A stretch of DNA of 60,000 bases from Bolinopsis microptera (taxonomy: Eukaryota; Ctenophora; Tentaculata; Lobata; Bolinopsidae): NCBI RefSeq assembly GCF_026151205.1, contig NC_087072.1, positions 17,873,669-17,933,668 on the forward strand. The letters run 5' to 3'. Position numbers and translations under genes: made by a program. Each line of letters begins with the position of its first letter. Within the stretch, counting starts at the first letter, position 1. Below, piece by piece: positions 1-12,759 of this stretch. A model generated the notes under the pieces. It was given only the letters and a program-made list of their open reading frames with translations. It did no database searches and had not been told where the DNA came from.

Positions 1-429
1 CTTTAACAATGTTAAAGATTACCATGATTATGCATGTGGCAGCAATTGATACAAAATTCTCCCACGGCAGAGATATGCAACGTGTTACTTTTAGGCGGCG
101 GCGGTCTCACGGTCTGACTACTATAAGATATATCTAAACCACGGTCTGTGAGGACATTTCGATGAATTATAGGATGAAAATTGTTATAGGATAAAAATTG
201 TTTTAGGATGAAAATTGTTCTTCTTAATCTATTACAATTGTAAGAAGAACTACCTGAAGGCAGCTGTTATACTCTGCAATAAAGATTCAACAATGAATAA
301 ATATCAGCTTATTGGACACTAATTATAGCTTCCTTATCCCAAAATACTAGGTATCGACCCAAAAGCAACCCAAAAAGATTTTTACAGTATGTGATTGATG
401 CAATTATTCGAAACTTATTACAATTCGTA
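1..429. other. gene-free stretch
   Basis: I see no convincing exon, RNA gene or element here. There is a short local repetition of 'aggatgaaaattgtt' around 170-215. Short open frames on both strands lack domain signatures. Confidence 0.5.
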
Positions 430-549
430 AGCCGTGAATGAATGGGAAAAGCGAGCGACCGATTTCATTCTCGGTATCATTTTGCATTTGCAGACGGTCA
501 TTCAAATTAATATCATCTACTTTTGTTTGGGAAAGAGAGACACTGGCAG

Positions 550-636
550 TTACTGGGCCGCGCTCAGCCTGTCATTCCGCCAAATCTTTATTCGTTTATA
601 TGTTAATGAACATAAAAGCCTGGGGTCCTCAGGTAA
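550..636. mobile_element. 87-bp MITE with 8-bp target duplication
   Basis: A short non-coding element that starts TTACTGGG and ends TAA, with imperfect terminal inverted repeats. It is flanked on both sides by the 8-bp direct repeat ACTGGCAG (542-549 and 637-644). The paralogous Q copy near 54.65 kb lacks the insert. A second element of exactly the same length lies in the other orientation at 58495-58581. An 8-bp duplication is typical of hAT, P or Merlin transposases; I cannot choose between them. Confidence 0.8.
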
Positions 637-968
637 ACTGGCAGCGGTCCACTCTACCCATGATTATGGGTTTTGATCAAATATCATCTCTTTTTGATTA
701 TAATGTCAGGGTACTTTTCAAAGTCGAAATGTAAACTCATAACTTCAACAATTTCGAAATTTAACCTTTGAAAACATTTCCTTGTGTTTAGGTAGACATA
801 TCTGTCGATAACTGACTGAATATGGCACTTTTTACTCATTCAAGTCGGCATTAAATTCATATATAATGCCATTCAACTGTCACGGAAAAGCAGAATCTAA
901 TCGAAATCACGAATGAGCAAAATTCTCACCTTTCGCACGTGCAAACTTTGAGCGGACGTTGCGTGCAC

Positions 969-1987
969 ATACATGACTGCATTCTATTTCCGGAACAAGT
1001 TCCCTCAACTCAAGGAAATTGCCAAAGATCAGATCGAGAAAGTTCACCTCTTCTTCCTTAAGTGGACTATAAGCGTCAGTAAAAGAACCTCCAATGCAGG
1101 AGTGTGGGGTGATACGGGTCGACACCCTTTTGCTATTGAGGCCAGTCCCCAAGTATCTAACTATGTTCGAAGACTAGAAAGCATGGAAACTTCCGGATCG
1201 GAAGCCCTTCATGTTCGACATGCATTCACTGAACAAAAGAAAATGGGCCTATTATGGTACTCCGGCATTACGTCTATGAATCAATTTCTGGCAGAAACGA
1301 ACGAAAGGCAACAATCAGTATCGCCCATCCAGATACGAGATGCTCTCCGTTCTTGCTTTAGAACGCAATGAAGAGAGACAGCTCAACAGAAAACTTGGAT
1401 TCTACAATTCGATTAAATCAAGTTTTGGTTGTGAAAAATACCTCTCTCTATCTTCCACTCGACCAGTCAAAAAGACTAGCCCAAATAAGGACTAGCTCTC
1501 ACCGCCTAAATATTGAAACGGGACGCCATGGACATGTCAGTAGAAACAACATCCTAAATCGTATCTGCACTACATGTTCCACTAAGGACAAGAACACTCT
1601 GAAGTACATGGCAGAGCTACCCTTCTTTGATCCCATAATAGAAGATGAGGTTCATGTGCTTAGAACCTGCCCCCTCTACCAAGACAACAGGGACCGCCTT
1701 AGCCCTGAAGCTAAAACCAACCTCTTCGAGGGAATAGATCTCATATTCACTCAACCAAAGCTTTTAAAAGAGATTGCTAAATGTTTAGTTAATATAGATG
1801 CACTTCGTTTCCCGAGAGACTTAGCTTAAATTATAGTTTATGTTTCTTTACGGTTTTTGTATCTTATTTCTATGTTATGATTACATTCTTGTATTGTCAA
1901 GCCAGGAGTGTTAGGGCTTCTCTTGACCAATTAAAGTTTAATCCGTTTAATTAACGTTTAATCCGTTTAATCCGTTTAATCCGTTTA
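969..1987 (+). pseudogene. LINE reverse-transcriptase C-terminal fragment (degenerate)
   Basis: Open frames at 973-1371 and 1368-1829 encode the region downstream of the RT palm in non-LTR retrotransposons. Recognisable pieces are a K-W-x-x-x-V-S-K-x-T-S-N-A-x-V-W-G-x-x-G-R-x-P segment and a terminal zinc-knuckle-like pattern (C-x2-C, then E-x-H-x-x-x-x-C-P-x-Y). The stretch between them (KLGFYNSIKSSFG) sits in the third frame, so at least two frameshifts break the protein. The 3' end has short TTTAATCCG repeats (about 1925-1985), as LINE tails often do. The flanks are continuous in repeat Q copy 2, so this is a 5'-truncated insertion. It is not expected to be active. Confidence 0.8.
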
Positions 1988-2337
1988 CAATATTGAATCA
2001 CCGTTTATTTTTGTATAGTGGTATTTTATATATAGTTTGATAAGCGTGCAAAGTTTCAAAAGGTTTTTAAAAGAACGTGGATTAAAACGGGGCTCTAAAG
2101 TTGATAAAAATCGAGAAAACACCAATTTTCAGTGATTTTAGCAATTTTCTATCAATTTGGGCCAGTCCTCACTTGTGCAACTTTTTGATTTTCAACTTTA
2201 AAACTAGTATTTTGCGCAAATTTCTTAAAAACCTCCACATAACTATTTCTTATTCCTGTCATCTTTAACATTGAATTAGAATGTTTTGAAAATACTTGCT
2301 GAACTACTTTCGATGAGTCTTAATGCCTGAAAAACAA

Positions 2338-2420
2338 TAAAGGGGTATAATAGTAAAGGGGGTATAATAGTAAAGGGGGTATAAAAGTAAAAGGGGTAAA
2401 TAGTAAAGGGGGTAAGTAGT
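2338..2420. repeat. short tandem repeat, about 17-bp unit
   Basis: Roughly five degenerate copies of a unit like AGTAAAGGGGGTATAAT. Confidence 0.8.
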
Positions 2421-3694
2421 AGTGAATATAATAGGCACGGTCATGCTTGCCATCATTGTGATAGCACAGTCTTTGATTGATTGGGAATCGAGCGGTTTAC
2501 TCGATTAATGTTTACTCAAAATTATAATACAAACAGCAATAGATAGAAAATAGTAATGTCTATTTGACCCTTATTATATTTGCAATACCTTTAATCGTCG
2601 TAACAGATACACATAGGTAGGTGTCAATGGCGGTACCCAAAACTGCAAAAAAATATTATTGCTAAAACGTGGAAATTAAATTACCGGTTACCATGTATAA
2701 TAGACAGTGTAAAAATGAATCAATTATTTAATCACAATTGAAGTATTATGTTACTGGTCATTATCAAATCTGAATCTTCAATGATGACTGATAAGAAGCA
2801 TTCAAGGTAAGTTCGATTTCATCTTAGTAGCCCTGACGTCATTTTACAATATAAGTGCTGTCCAATAAAAGTATATTCTTTAGCATACATACAACATTTT
2901 AATCCAGAATATCGACGGTAAGGCCCAACCAATTCAAACATTTTGTAGTTTCAGAATTCACATTTTGCAATAACGGTTCTGGAATAATTATTAATTGGTA
3001 GATAAAAGGGCAACCCATTGATATGATCATATTTCATATGGTAGTGACCTGCATTAAACTTAAAGCATCTCATGCAGTCTGCGCCCTTAGACATTCCTTA
3101 ATTCTTCAATCATTTGTTTGCAATTCTTCATTCGCTCGAACTTCGGCCAAAAGCGTTTTATGTTCTCTGAGTATTGTCTCGACTCTCGAATAATCGATTA
3201 AGGGTGACGAATGATCAATATTAAATGATGAGCCAACTAGACTTGTTTTTTAGTTTATTTTACTGTTAAACAGATCGTAATTTAAGCGCGTAACAGCCGC
3301 CTTCGAATACTCGAACATTGTGTACTGTATATCTCTACTGTGTACTTGTAATCATGCGTAAGCATCTAGCTTCATCAATTTAACCAATTACCAAATGAAT
3401 CCAATTCCATTTTAGACCTCGGGTGAGTCCCGATTAATTTATGTAAAAAAAGAAAAGTTTCTTAATGCAATCAAGCCAAAAATATACAATTTTATAATAT
3501 ACATGAGCCCTGCTCGAAACAAATCTCATATTCTTATATTCTGAAGAATCGCCCGATTTTTCTAAAATTGCATTAAATTGAAACTCATAGATAAGTGCAT
3601 TACCAATATGTCGCAATCTTTATCACAGAGTATAACATCAATCGGTTCAATTAGTTCTATTAGTCATTTGTTAGACTTGTCAATCTTCAAATGC
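2421..3694. other. gene-free stretch downstream of the peptide transporter
   Basis: No exon is supported. It contains the presumed 3' UTR of the minus-strand transporter. A minus-strand AATAAA lies at 3254-3259, about 440 bases beyond the stop, and could be its polyadenylation signal, but it is not unique. Confidence 0.4.
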
Positions 3695-6600
3695 CTAAGA
3701 AGCTTCACGTTTATCCTGCGTGTTCGTCATCTCCACCGCATCGCCCTCCAAAGTCCTTTTCTTGTACTCGTCCAATGGTGCCTGGACTCGACGACAGATG
3801 AGATACATGAGAACAGAAGCAAATATCTGGATACCCGCCCACATAAAGTACTGATACAGCTGAAATAAGTTGACGATTGGAGGGTTTTGGAATCAATGTT
3901 AACTTGTTAACAATGTTCACGATAATTCAACCTTTAAAAATAACCTCAATCTGTTTTATTCTGTTATGGAAACCGAAATCATGAGATTATACCATATTTA
4001 TAACAAAAAATAGAGCATTTAATATTGAGCTCATGCTTACATCTCTTTTGGTCACTTTGGTGAAGATGACAACGACAAGGTTGCCGAATGATGATGTTAT
4101 GAGCATCATTGACTGACATACTGACTTCATAGAAGGTGGAGCCTGATCAACGGGGATGACATTAGTCGAGACAACATAAATAAATACACTAATTTCATTG
4201 CAGTTTCATTTCCGAATGGAAGTTTTCACAAGCAAAGTTTTCAAAGAAAAAATACAACTCACATAAGCATAGGCAAACTCTATGACGGTTATAGAACAGA
4301 GAATCTCCGCACAGGTGATTAGGAAAATCTGGGGTATCATGGTGAGAACGTGAAGTTGGTGCTCCTTGTCCATGGTGCTCAGTATTCTGATGTCGTCTGG
4401 GTGTACAATGTTCCAACTGGATACACGTTTCTGAAATTGATCAAGGTTGAGGATTTTACATTTTGGCTTTGGATATGTCTGATTCATTTCAGAGTTAAAT
4501 TACTAGCAGACGTGAGGGTATAGTGTATACTATATATCATTTTTACTTCAACCTTAATAGTGAACAATTTAAACGACAGCGGTTGATGAACAGTCAGATC
4601 TTAAGTGATTTAATATTTACCTCCATAGCTAACTCAACAAATCCGCACACAATGAAGGCTATAGCAGCGAAGAACATTCCCACAACTATTCTGAATGCTG
4701 GGCTAAAAGAGATAAAGTATATGTGAATATAGTAATCAAGATTGAACTGATGGTCTGGTGACAGTTTGGGTTAATATCTTAGCAAATTAAATGATAAAAC
4801 AACAGAAAGCGCTTAGCTGGAAGGTAAAAGATGCGTAAATTAACTATACTAGGAGTGCAGCGATGGTTATATTATGTTGTTTTAGGATCGAATTATTCGG
4901 AGGAACAAGGGGAATCTTATAGCTTTCAAAGTACCTTGTGGGAATACCAATTTTCTTCATAAGAGGATAGACTACTATCTCGAAGAAGGGTATGAGACAC
5001 ATAACAAATGCAGGGTTGATCACTTGCATCTGGTCAGGCTTTATCTCAAACGAGCCCTGCAAATATTGTGTTTTTTGTTTGGAAATCTTATGGATTATCA
5101 TCTGTTACAATTATTGATCAGTATGTTACTTCTTCTGACAAAGTAGTTCATTAGATGGACGAAGGAAGCCAACGCTCCTTCGTAGAATTAATGTTATTTC
5201 ATTAATTATGCTAATAAAATGCTAATCAATCACTTACAATTTTCCCATTCATTCTGTCCGCCTGCATAACCCAGCGACTGCTTTGTTGATCGAACAGAGC
5301 CCAGAATAGTGGAAATGGAACGAAAACAGCTAGCACTCGTCCTAATTGTTTCGTCTCTTCTACTTTCTTTGCCTAAAGTGTATTACATATCTTTAACTAA
5401 AGATGCGGTTTCTACTTTTTATGATATGTTAAATCCAATGATTTTACTGCACAAGCACGTTAGGTTCAATTGATAATCGAAAAATTATCACAATTTTTAA
5501 AATTTTAAAATTCAAATAAATGTTACGTCCTATGGCTGGGTTTTCTGATAAAAACCGGGATTTTGAACTTACCCCATACAATTTCACCGGTGACTCTTTT
5601 CCAAAGAACATGGCCTGAAAATCCACCGTCAGCTCTAATCACACATAATTTTGATAAGATTACGGGTAATTTACTTCGACTGATAAGTACTAGTAATTAG
5701 TACCTATACTACCGTAAAAGGACAATTACAGAAATTCGAGATCATTTCGAATTATGAATTACCCATGTGACTTTGGAAACATCGATGATAGGATTTCCAA
5801 GTGGTGGAATTTTTACGTACCACCGACTGGCAATTAGGAAGGCTACAGTGGCAATAACCATGAAGAATGCTGGAACTCCAAACGCAAGGGGGTAACACGT
5901 GTCCTCCCCCAAACAACTCATACCTGAAAATGGAGCCCGGTCACAGCAGCGAGTGCTCATACTTATGATAAAATGCTTTTTAGTACAAAAAGTACAGTGC
6001 TAAGAGAACAGCTAACTGTAAGGAGAGAAAGAGAGAGTAAACAGTGGCTCAGACTCAAAGTACTGACTACTGATAACTCCTCATTGTGGTGAATATCATC
6101 GCTTTTATCAATTTCAAATCTATAGTTGCAGTCGAGCAACCTTTCAAATTCAACTAACCTCGAAGTTCAGGAGTAATAGCAGTGGCAATAACACTTCCAG
6201 CGTTGATAGAAAAGTAAAACATTGAAAAGAAACGTTGTAGTTGCAAGCCCTAGAAAAATTAAAATCATGTTCGAGGGGTGGCGCTTAACCTTAAAGTTGT
6301 TCAAAAAACGTACTGTAGTCTTCATAATACATGTAACCATACCATTAAATCTAAAATGTTTAAGGACTTAATGAATACATGTGTGTAGCAGATAGCTTAC
6401 CTCGGTAACTTTAAACTGGTCTCCCCCAAAGCTGGAGACACAGGGCTTGATACCACCCGTTCCCAGAGCAATAAGATGCAGAGCCAGAATAGGCCCCCAG
6501 AATTCCGGGACGTAATCGTAAAAACCAGACGCTTCGTCGTAGGAGGCAGAGTTCTGGAATACGCTCCATTTTCCAACAGCAGACATGGCCATTACTGCAT

Positions 6601-8062
6601 TCCCGATCAAGTATACTGTTGACATGATCAGAATTGTCCTAAAGACGTTGAAAAATCATTTTAAAGGAGATTTCAATGGTGACCATAGTGAACAACCATA
6701 TATCAAAAATATCGATAAAATAACATTTCTTAGTTCAGCGTATTATCAAACTGGGAATACTTACATGAACTTTCCTATGAAAACATCAGCAATGATGGCA
6801 CCAAGAAGGGGTGTGGCATAACATAAGGCTGCAAATTCGTGAAACCAAAGAGTGGCCGTCTCGTCAGACATAGAGAGCTTCTTTGTAAAGTATATCGTCA
6901 AAATTGCTGTAATGGCATACAATTTGAGTTATGGAGCATTTTGATGAATTAAATCATACAGAAAGATGTGATACTATTTTACATGTTGCTATTTCTTTTT
7001 ACTGTTGCGTAACTTTGTAGTCACAGGAAGCGATGTAACAGAGTCGATATATTTTAATTTTGCCATGGGGTGGCAATAACTCAATGAGTACCCATCCATC
7101 GCAGCCCACTATAGGTTCACTGACTCCTAATATTACAACTCTATACATTACATAAACATTAAATACCATAGCACTAACTTCTCATTCCGTAGTAAGAGAA
7201 GCGTTCACAAAACTCATTAGAGATGATGAAAGGGATCGATATGGGGAAACCAAAGACCTGTGAAGTATTATTAAGTACAATATTTTGGGTGACAAATATT
7301 CAGAAAAATATTTGTACGTGTACTTTCTTTGCAGTGGATTGATCTAAACTACAAAATGAGTACGAGACCTGTAGAAACATGAAACGGTATGGTTTCATTC
7401 GTTTTTAAAAGACGTTGTACTAAAAATGTGTACAAATAATGTTATACAACTATTTTTCTTCACAATATGGTACGGATTCTGTTATTTCTGATGAAGATGG
7501 AGACACAAATATATTTACCCGCTTTACCCTCTCCCTTTTCTTCTCATAGGTATCACTGCCACCATCATTCTTCGGTTCAGTGATCGCTGAAATTAGTAGT
7601 CGAAAATCAAAGACTTGTAATTGTATGAACATAGACAGGCGATTGAAACTATAAAATTGTAAAGTTGAACAATATTTTAAAAGGTTAAGATACAACTCTA
7701 ATAGTCTAATAAACAGATTCTCATGTTAAAACATGAATTACTTGGGAATCCTTTAGCTTCCAAAGCAGACGATCGCCTTCTCGTACCCTCTTCTAACATT
7801 GATGACTTCCTCCTAGTTACACCGTCGTATCTCTGAAAAAAAAATCTATTTTAAAAGTATTCCAAAAGCCTGAACATAAACCCTCTTAATGGAGTTATCA
7901 ATTTTGTAACAAATCGTCTCCAGAAGATATGACGAGGAGACCTCACATTTTGCATCTTACATCAGGGATATCTAGTAAATCATCGACATCAGCATCTACA
8001 TCGTCGGCGATGAAGATTTCGTCAGTTATAAGGTTGCATGAGATGGTATGATCAGAATCCAT
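3695..8062 (-). CDS. SLC15/POT-family proton-coupled oligopeptide transporter, 15 exons, complete
   Basis: Exons (minus, 5' to 3'): 8062-7961, 7832-7742, 7586-7519, 7257-7179, 6906-6765, 6638-6401, 6249-6159, 5923-5763, 5614-5573, 5372-5238, 5056-4935, 4702-4621, 4430-4263, 4142-4041, 3859-3695. All have AG/GT borders; phases agree and sum to 1,788 bases (595 residues). The family couples proton influx to di/tripeptide uptake across membranes. Family marks: [13 protein letters not shown] in helix 1, containing the ExxER proton-coupling motif; [18 protein letters not shown] near residues 218-236; WALFDQQ in helix 7; PDQMQ next to helix 8. The first 86 residues are a hydrophilic, initially acidic tail. 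The loop between helices 9 and 10 is only about 30 residues, so the large extracellular domain of vertebrate PepT1/PepT2 is absent. The 42-bp exon (5614-5573) is the least certain. The start is the first in-frame ATG of the acidic exon. Confidence 0.93.
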
Positions 8063-9639
8063 TTCTTAGTGCCACTCAATCGTTCAAATTCAGACAAACA
8101 GAAACAAGTTTTCCCCTAAATTCATTCAAAATATGGTATACGTATATTATACATCAGCAGTCAAGCAAAGGGTGTTATGTATCGAGTAATATGATCGGTG
8201 ATAGAATGATAGTCTTACTCTTGGTAAGGGTCAAATTACCTTGTTTTGGACGCCATCCAACTCTGTCATCTACAAAATAAACGTTAGTTTTATTTTGAAT
8301 TCGATTAACCCAGCGAATGCGAATACTGGAATATTGAAATTACGCTCCAAACGTTGAAAACGATAATCGATTTGCAGTAACTGTTTAACTGCGAAGGCTG
8401 CCTAATTGAAGTACAGCTGTACAATGCAATATGATTCTATCAAAAATAACACGTTATCAAAGGAATCACCATCACTGAATTGTGATAGCCTAATAGGTAA
8501 ATATGATAAGGAATCTAGAGTGAACCAGGTTGATTTGTGCTGCATCCGTTCCGCAGTTCCACTCGCCGTTATAACTTAATTGAAATCCACTTTATCCGTT
8601 TATATTAGGTCGGTAAGAGTGTGGTAGGGTTCTAGTTAGGTCACGAACGCTGCAACTGTTCGTTGATATTTGGACTTGGGAATCAATCATATGTGGAATC
8701 TGCGGAAAAAACCTGCAATAATTTTCAAAACGTTGAAAAAATTATCGTTTTCCGATCATATAATGTTGTTATTAAATTCAAATTATTGAATGTTGATAAG
8801 ACAAATGTGAAACAGTAAATGATAAAAACGATATACTCAGTTATATAAGGTTTTAATAAAACTTCCACCTAAAATTAGCATGCCACTATAAATTGAGCAA
8901 ATTATCCAAATAAGGGCCTCTCACGAGTTCATTTAGCACCGTTTTAATGCCTAGATATAGTAAAGTATGCTCACGTTCCAACGGGGCGAGTCAGGACAAT
9001 AGAAATGCTCATGCGTCCCTGTTGAATCATTCTGAGTTAATCCTGATCACCCCAACACGTGAATACAATCCAAGGTTGCTAATGGTCAATGCTCGAGATC
9101 CAGGCATGCGATTGGTTGAATAGTGGACCAGCCTCTAAACTTATGGTGATAGCTTTAACGAAATGCTTTGTTTTATCCGGCTCCCCAGCTCTCCTCAATC
9201 CATATTCTCCCTCTTCCTAATCCTCACAGTTCAAAGGGGTGGGGGTAATCGTCGATTAAAGCACCAAATCCAATGCATTGAACCGCCTTTACAAGACAGG
9301 ACGATAAGCTAAACTGTGAAATACCCAGTTTAACTTTGCTTACCGTTACGAATAATCTGTATGCCCGACTGTGCGACAGATTCACAAAATGCTTATCATA
9401 TTCGCAGCTCTTTTAAGTTCTATCTGAACTGTGATAACGATTTCTTTGGCATACATGTATATTCTCACTTCAAGAAATTGTATTTCCTTAAGAGAAATTA
9501 ACTAAAACTGGTAAACTACCTAGCTTGTGAGGTGTGACTTCCCCGTCTTGTAATATATAAATTAGTTATTTGTATTTTATTTATCATTATAATATGATGA
9601 TATCAACTTATTTATTAAACTCTGAAATATACAGCGTGG
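8063..9639. other. intergenic region between divergent genes
   Basis: This 1.6-kb stretch lies between the 5' ends of the minus-strand peptide transporter and the plus-strand sushi gene, so it should hold both promoters. I see no convincing exon or mobile element. Splice-bounded 5' UTR exons for either gene cannot be excluded. Confidence 0.5.
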
Positions 9640-11704
9640 ATGTCAAATTCGATGGTTCTACAAAGAAAGATGTGTAGATATCGGGACCCGAAAAAGCGAA
9701 AAGGCAAGTTTAAAGGTGGTATCCGCTCCAAAGACATCCTAACTGTCTTCCTCTTAACCCTCTTCCTTGTAGGACCTACAACTGGGCAAGGTATGTACTT
9801 GATTCAACCAGTTAAGACTGTGACTCTTTCAAAACAGAGGGTCGTCCTAAAAGTCACAATTTCTTAGAATGTCGTTTATAAATTTATCTATATCGTCAAT
9901 ATCTTGTTCACATCCATCTCTTTTCATGCTTTTGTCACCTAATCTCCTTACAAGTACAACCGGTATTCAACACTTATTCCTCATCCAAATGCGTTCAGTG
10001 GCAACTGTATCATAGCAAGACAGCATAGTTATATCTAACATCTTAGCATGAAATAAATCATATCATTGACGATCAAGATCCAACCATAAGGGGCTGCGTG
10101 CAACTTCTTCTGCTATTAATACCATTTATTTTAGGCTGGAAAAACATAAACCGAAACTCATACGACACATTCGACCTTGAAGGCATTCCGTTGGAGATAC
10201 GGACAATTACAAACTCAGTGGAGAGAGTTGAAGTCTGGTTCTTCACATCTGAGGTTACAAAATTGTTTTCGTAATTACAAGTCACTCAAATTTAGTACTT
10301 TATTTTTGGCAGACATTATAATATGGACAAACATAATTTTGGTCGGACATAAATATGGACGTACATTTTAGTCCGGCTACAATATAGTAGACGAAATTTA
10401 ATGTTGAGATTACGTGTGGACGCTGAGCGCTCCATGTAAGGTTCGACCAAATAAGATCCGACAAAGTATGTGGTATCATGGGTTGGGTCATTTTAAGTAT
10501 TTCAATCACTGATCAGGTGATCCTTGATTATTATTAAGGTGTGTATTGAAATGCCTCTATTATCCAGAATACAGAAGTCGGAGCACTGGAGATTTTCCTT
10601 GGTTCAAACCAATACTACATTGTAAAGTGTTTCTCTGGTGGTAGGCATTATCGGGGAAACTACGATGGTAACACCGGTAGAAATGGCATTTGGAAAATCT
10701 CCAAAACATTGGGTAACTCTCCTAGGCTAGTGGCTTCCCTTGATGATTACGAGAAGTTCAGCGTCCTGATGTCTGACTCAACATGCAGTGATGTCAATTG
10801 GAAAAACTATTGGAGAAAAGACGTAGCGAAATTGGCATTCGTTGACAATGACAAGGCCTCTGCTCAATATCGCATGGGTAAACAAAAGCATATAATATTA
10901 TAATCTAAATGAAAATTTCAAATATCTAGAATGACTTCAAAGCAAGAATTAGGCTTTAGAACAATAAATTATAACAAGTAAAGCGCGAATCTTATATTTA
11001 TAACGATGGAAAGTATGCAAATATCCCAGCTGTGACAAAACACCTTTACAGGCGGTTGTGATGGAGTACCCTCATCCTGGTTGTTAACTGAATTATCTCC
11101 TCAACCACCTGTTACGAGAGACATTCTGTTGACGGTGAGATGTGCTGACCCAACAAGAACTTTCAACCTTGGAAGCAGCGAAGTTACCTGCAGTTACGGA
11201 ACAACGTACTCATACTCTGGAAGTATGCCCGAATGCAAGCTAGGTGAGACTTTTTGTATAAGTAGGGATTATATTATTAACGACTGAAGGCAAATTTCGT
11301 GTCACTATTATGTTACCAAAATCCACCTCCAGGGGTGAACTATATGATTACAGCTTAAACTTTAAATAATGATCTAAGTGGAATAGAAAGTAGCCATCCC
11401 CTCTGTGAAACACTTTTCAAATATATCCACATTAGTTACAGTGCAATGTGCATGAGTGCAGACTGTGTTGAATATTTTATTTTTGTAAACTGACCAAATC
11501 TTACGAATCTTAGGCTGCACTGAACAAAACCCTGACTGGGATGGAATCAGAACAACAAGGAGCTATCCAGTACTCAAAGACACAGTTGTAGAAGTGACAT
11601 GTTCTGATTTGAGAGCTCTGAAAAGAGGGAGCAACAAAGTGACTTGCATTTCAGGAAGAAATTTCACGTCCGTGCACGAACCGAGCTGTTCGACACCAGG
11701 TTGA
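9640..11704 (+). CDS. secreted or type II membrane protein with an unrecognised module and two sushi (CCP) domains
   Basis: Exons 9640-9790, 10135-10253, 10568-10877, 11052-11243 and 11514-11704 join with agreeing phases (963 bases, 320 residues plus stop). Residues 1-31 are basic and precede a hydrophobic segment ending FLVGPTTGQ, so this is a signal anchor or a signal peptide (a start at Met11 would shorten the basic part). Residues about 51-195 form a module I do not recognise, with marks EVWFFTSE, FLGSNQYYIVKCFSGG and LMSDSTCSDVNW. Residues about 195-257 and 258-320 are two sushi-like domains with the C...C...C...C pattern. Sushi domains mediate protein-protein contacts outside the cell. 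The final exon reads through a possible donor into TGA, giving an end at CSTPG; a longer spliced form is possible but no later exon is visible. Confidence 0.8.
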
Positions 11705-12320
11705 TTAACGTTATGTAAATTGATAACAGAACAGGGCGAGCTCTCGGTACCATTGTGTAACTTTCTGCCTTACCTCTATAACTGTAGCTCCAAGCATACC
11801 CATAGTTAGTAGTTTAGCGAGATACTGCTTTGTTGGGAGATGGATCAGTGTTTCGTTAGGTGCGCAATTCCATCCGCGAATACTGATGCGTCTAATAAAA
11901 AACTAAGGTGGTTCAACGATTGTAGCCTATGCACTACTGCCACTGGGCCGCGCCGCGCATCAAATAATTCTTCTGGCTTCGTGAAACTGAGATCGTAGCT
12001 ACATCGTTAATCAATTTCAACGTAATTAACCAAGATATCATATTTATAGTGTGTCCTCTATGGTCAATTATCATACCTCCGCGGTGTTTTATAAATTTAT
12101 ATTTGTGAGTTTTTGCTGAGCAGATGGCATGCTGTACTATATTGTTCGAGGATTCCGTCCCTAAAATTTGAAAATTCGAATATTTTAGACCACGCCCATT
12201 CAATACTAAAACACTTAGTTTGTTTTCTTTGAACATGCTGAACGCCTAATTTTTTTCAGAGGCGGTAAATTATTAAATGTTGCATCTGATCTTTAAAAAA
12301 ATGAGGCAAAACGGATTATA
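11705..12320. other. 3' flank of the sushi gene
   Basis: A plus-strand AATAAA at 11894-11899, about 190 bases after the stop, is the likely polyadenylation signal of the sushi gene. The rest shows no exon or recognised element. Confidence 0.5.
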
Positions 12321-12353
12321 GAAATGACGAAGTTATCAAGCATTTTGTGTATC

Positions 12354-12607
12354 AACAACATTACAAAATACAAGGGCAGGTCTCTCCCGAACGTTGGGAC
12401 GGCCTGAGGTGCTTATCTCATTTTCAAGTTTTCGGCAACCCTAAGCTGCACTTTTTGCCAAGGCACTATACTAGCTGTAGGGGGGTTAGTATCCAGAGGG
12501 TGTGTATCACCAGCCGAAGCTGTGCCAGTTAAGCTTGGTAACTCAGTAATAATATAACTGGCCGACGGATTTGAACCCGGGTCTTTTACCACTACACCAC
12601 CCGGCCG
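12354..12607 (-). mobile_element. tRNA-derived SINE
   Basis: On the minus strand the element begins with a tRNA-like head holding an A box (TGGTGTAGTGG, 12599-12589) and a B box (GGTTCAAATCC, 12577-12567). They are separated by only 11 bases, so the anticodon arm is missing and this is not a functional tRNA gene. It is flanked by the 7-bp direct repeat GTGTATC (12347-12353 and 12608-12614). The empty site is seen in repeat R copy 2 near 49.69 kb. Confidence 0.75.
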
Positions 12608-12759
12608 GTGTATCTCGTTAACAAAATTGACTGGGTGATTATGAGACACCGTGACACGACACTTTAATTGGGCACCCTTGGCCTTAACAATTCCCATAAT
12701 GTTCAACGGGGTGGTTTACGGGGTCACCTAATCACGTGATTATGTAATTGTAATTGTAA

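Larger units (their letters stand above)
430..2330. repeat. dispersed repeat Q, copy 1 (interrupted)
   Basis: This block matches, in reverse complement, sequence at 51.05-51.17 kb and 53.86-54.69 kb. The copy here is interrupted by an 87-bp MITE (550-636) and a LINE 3' fragment (about 969-1987). The flanks of the LINE fragment are contiguous in the other copy, which is how the insertion was recognised. No protein is encoded by Q itself. The outer ends of Q are not defined. Confidence 0.75.

Noticed and set aside
907-1152. Minus-strand ORF over the LINE fragment
   Set aside because: Antisense shadow of the LINE coding region, with no domain signature.
12545-12610. Functional tRNA gene
   Set aside because: A and B boxes are present but the anticodon arm is missing and the sequence lies in a SINE with a target duplication.
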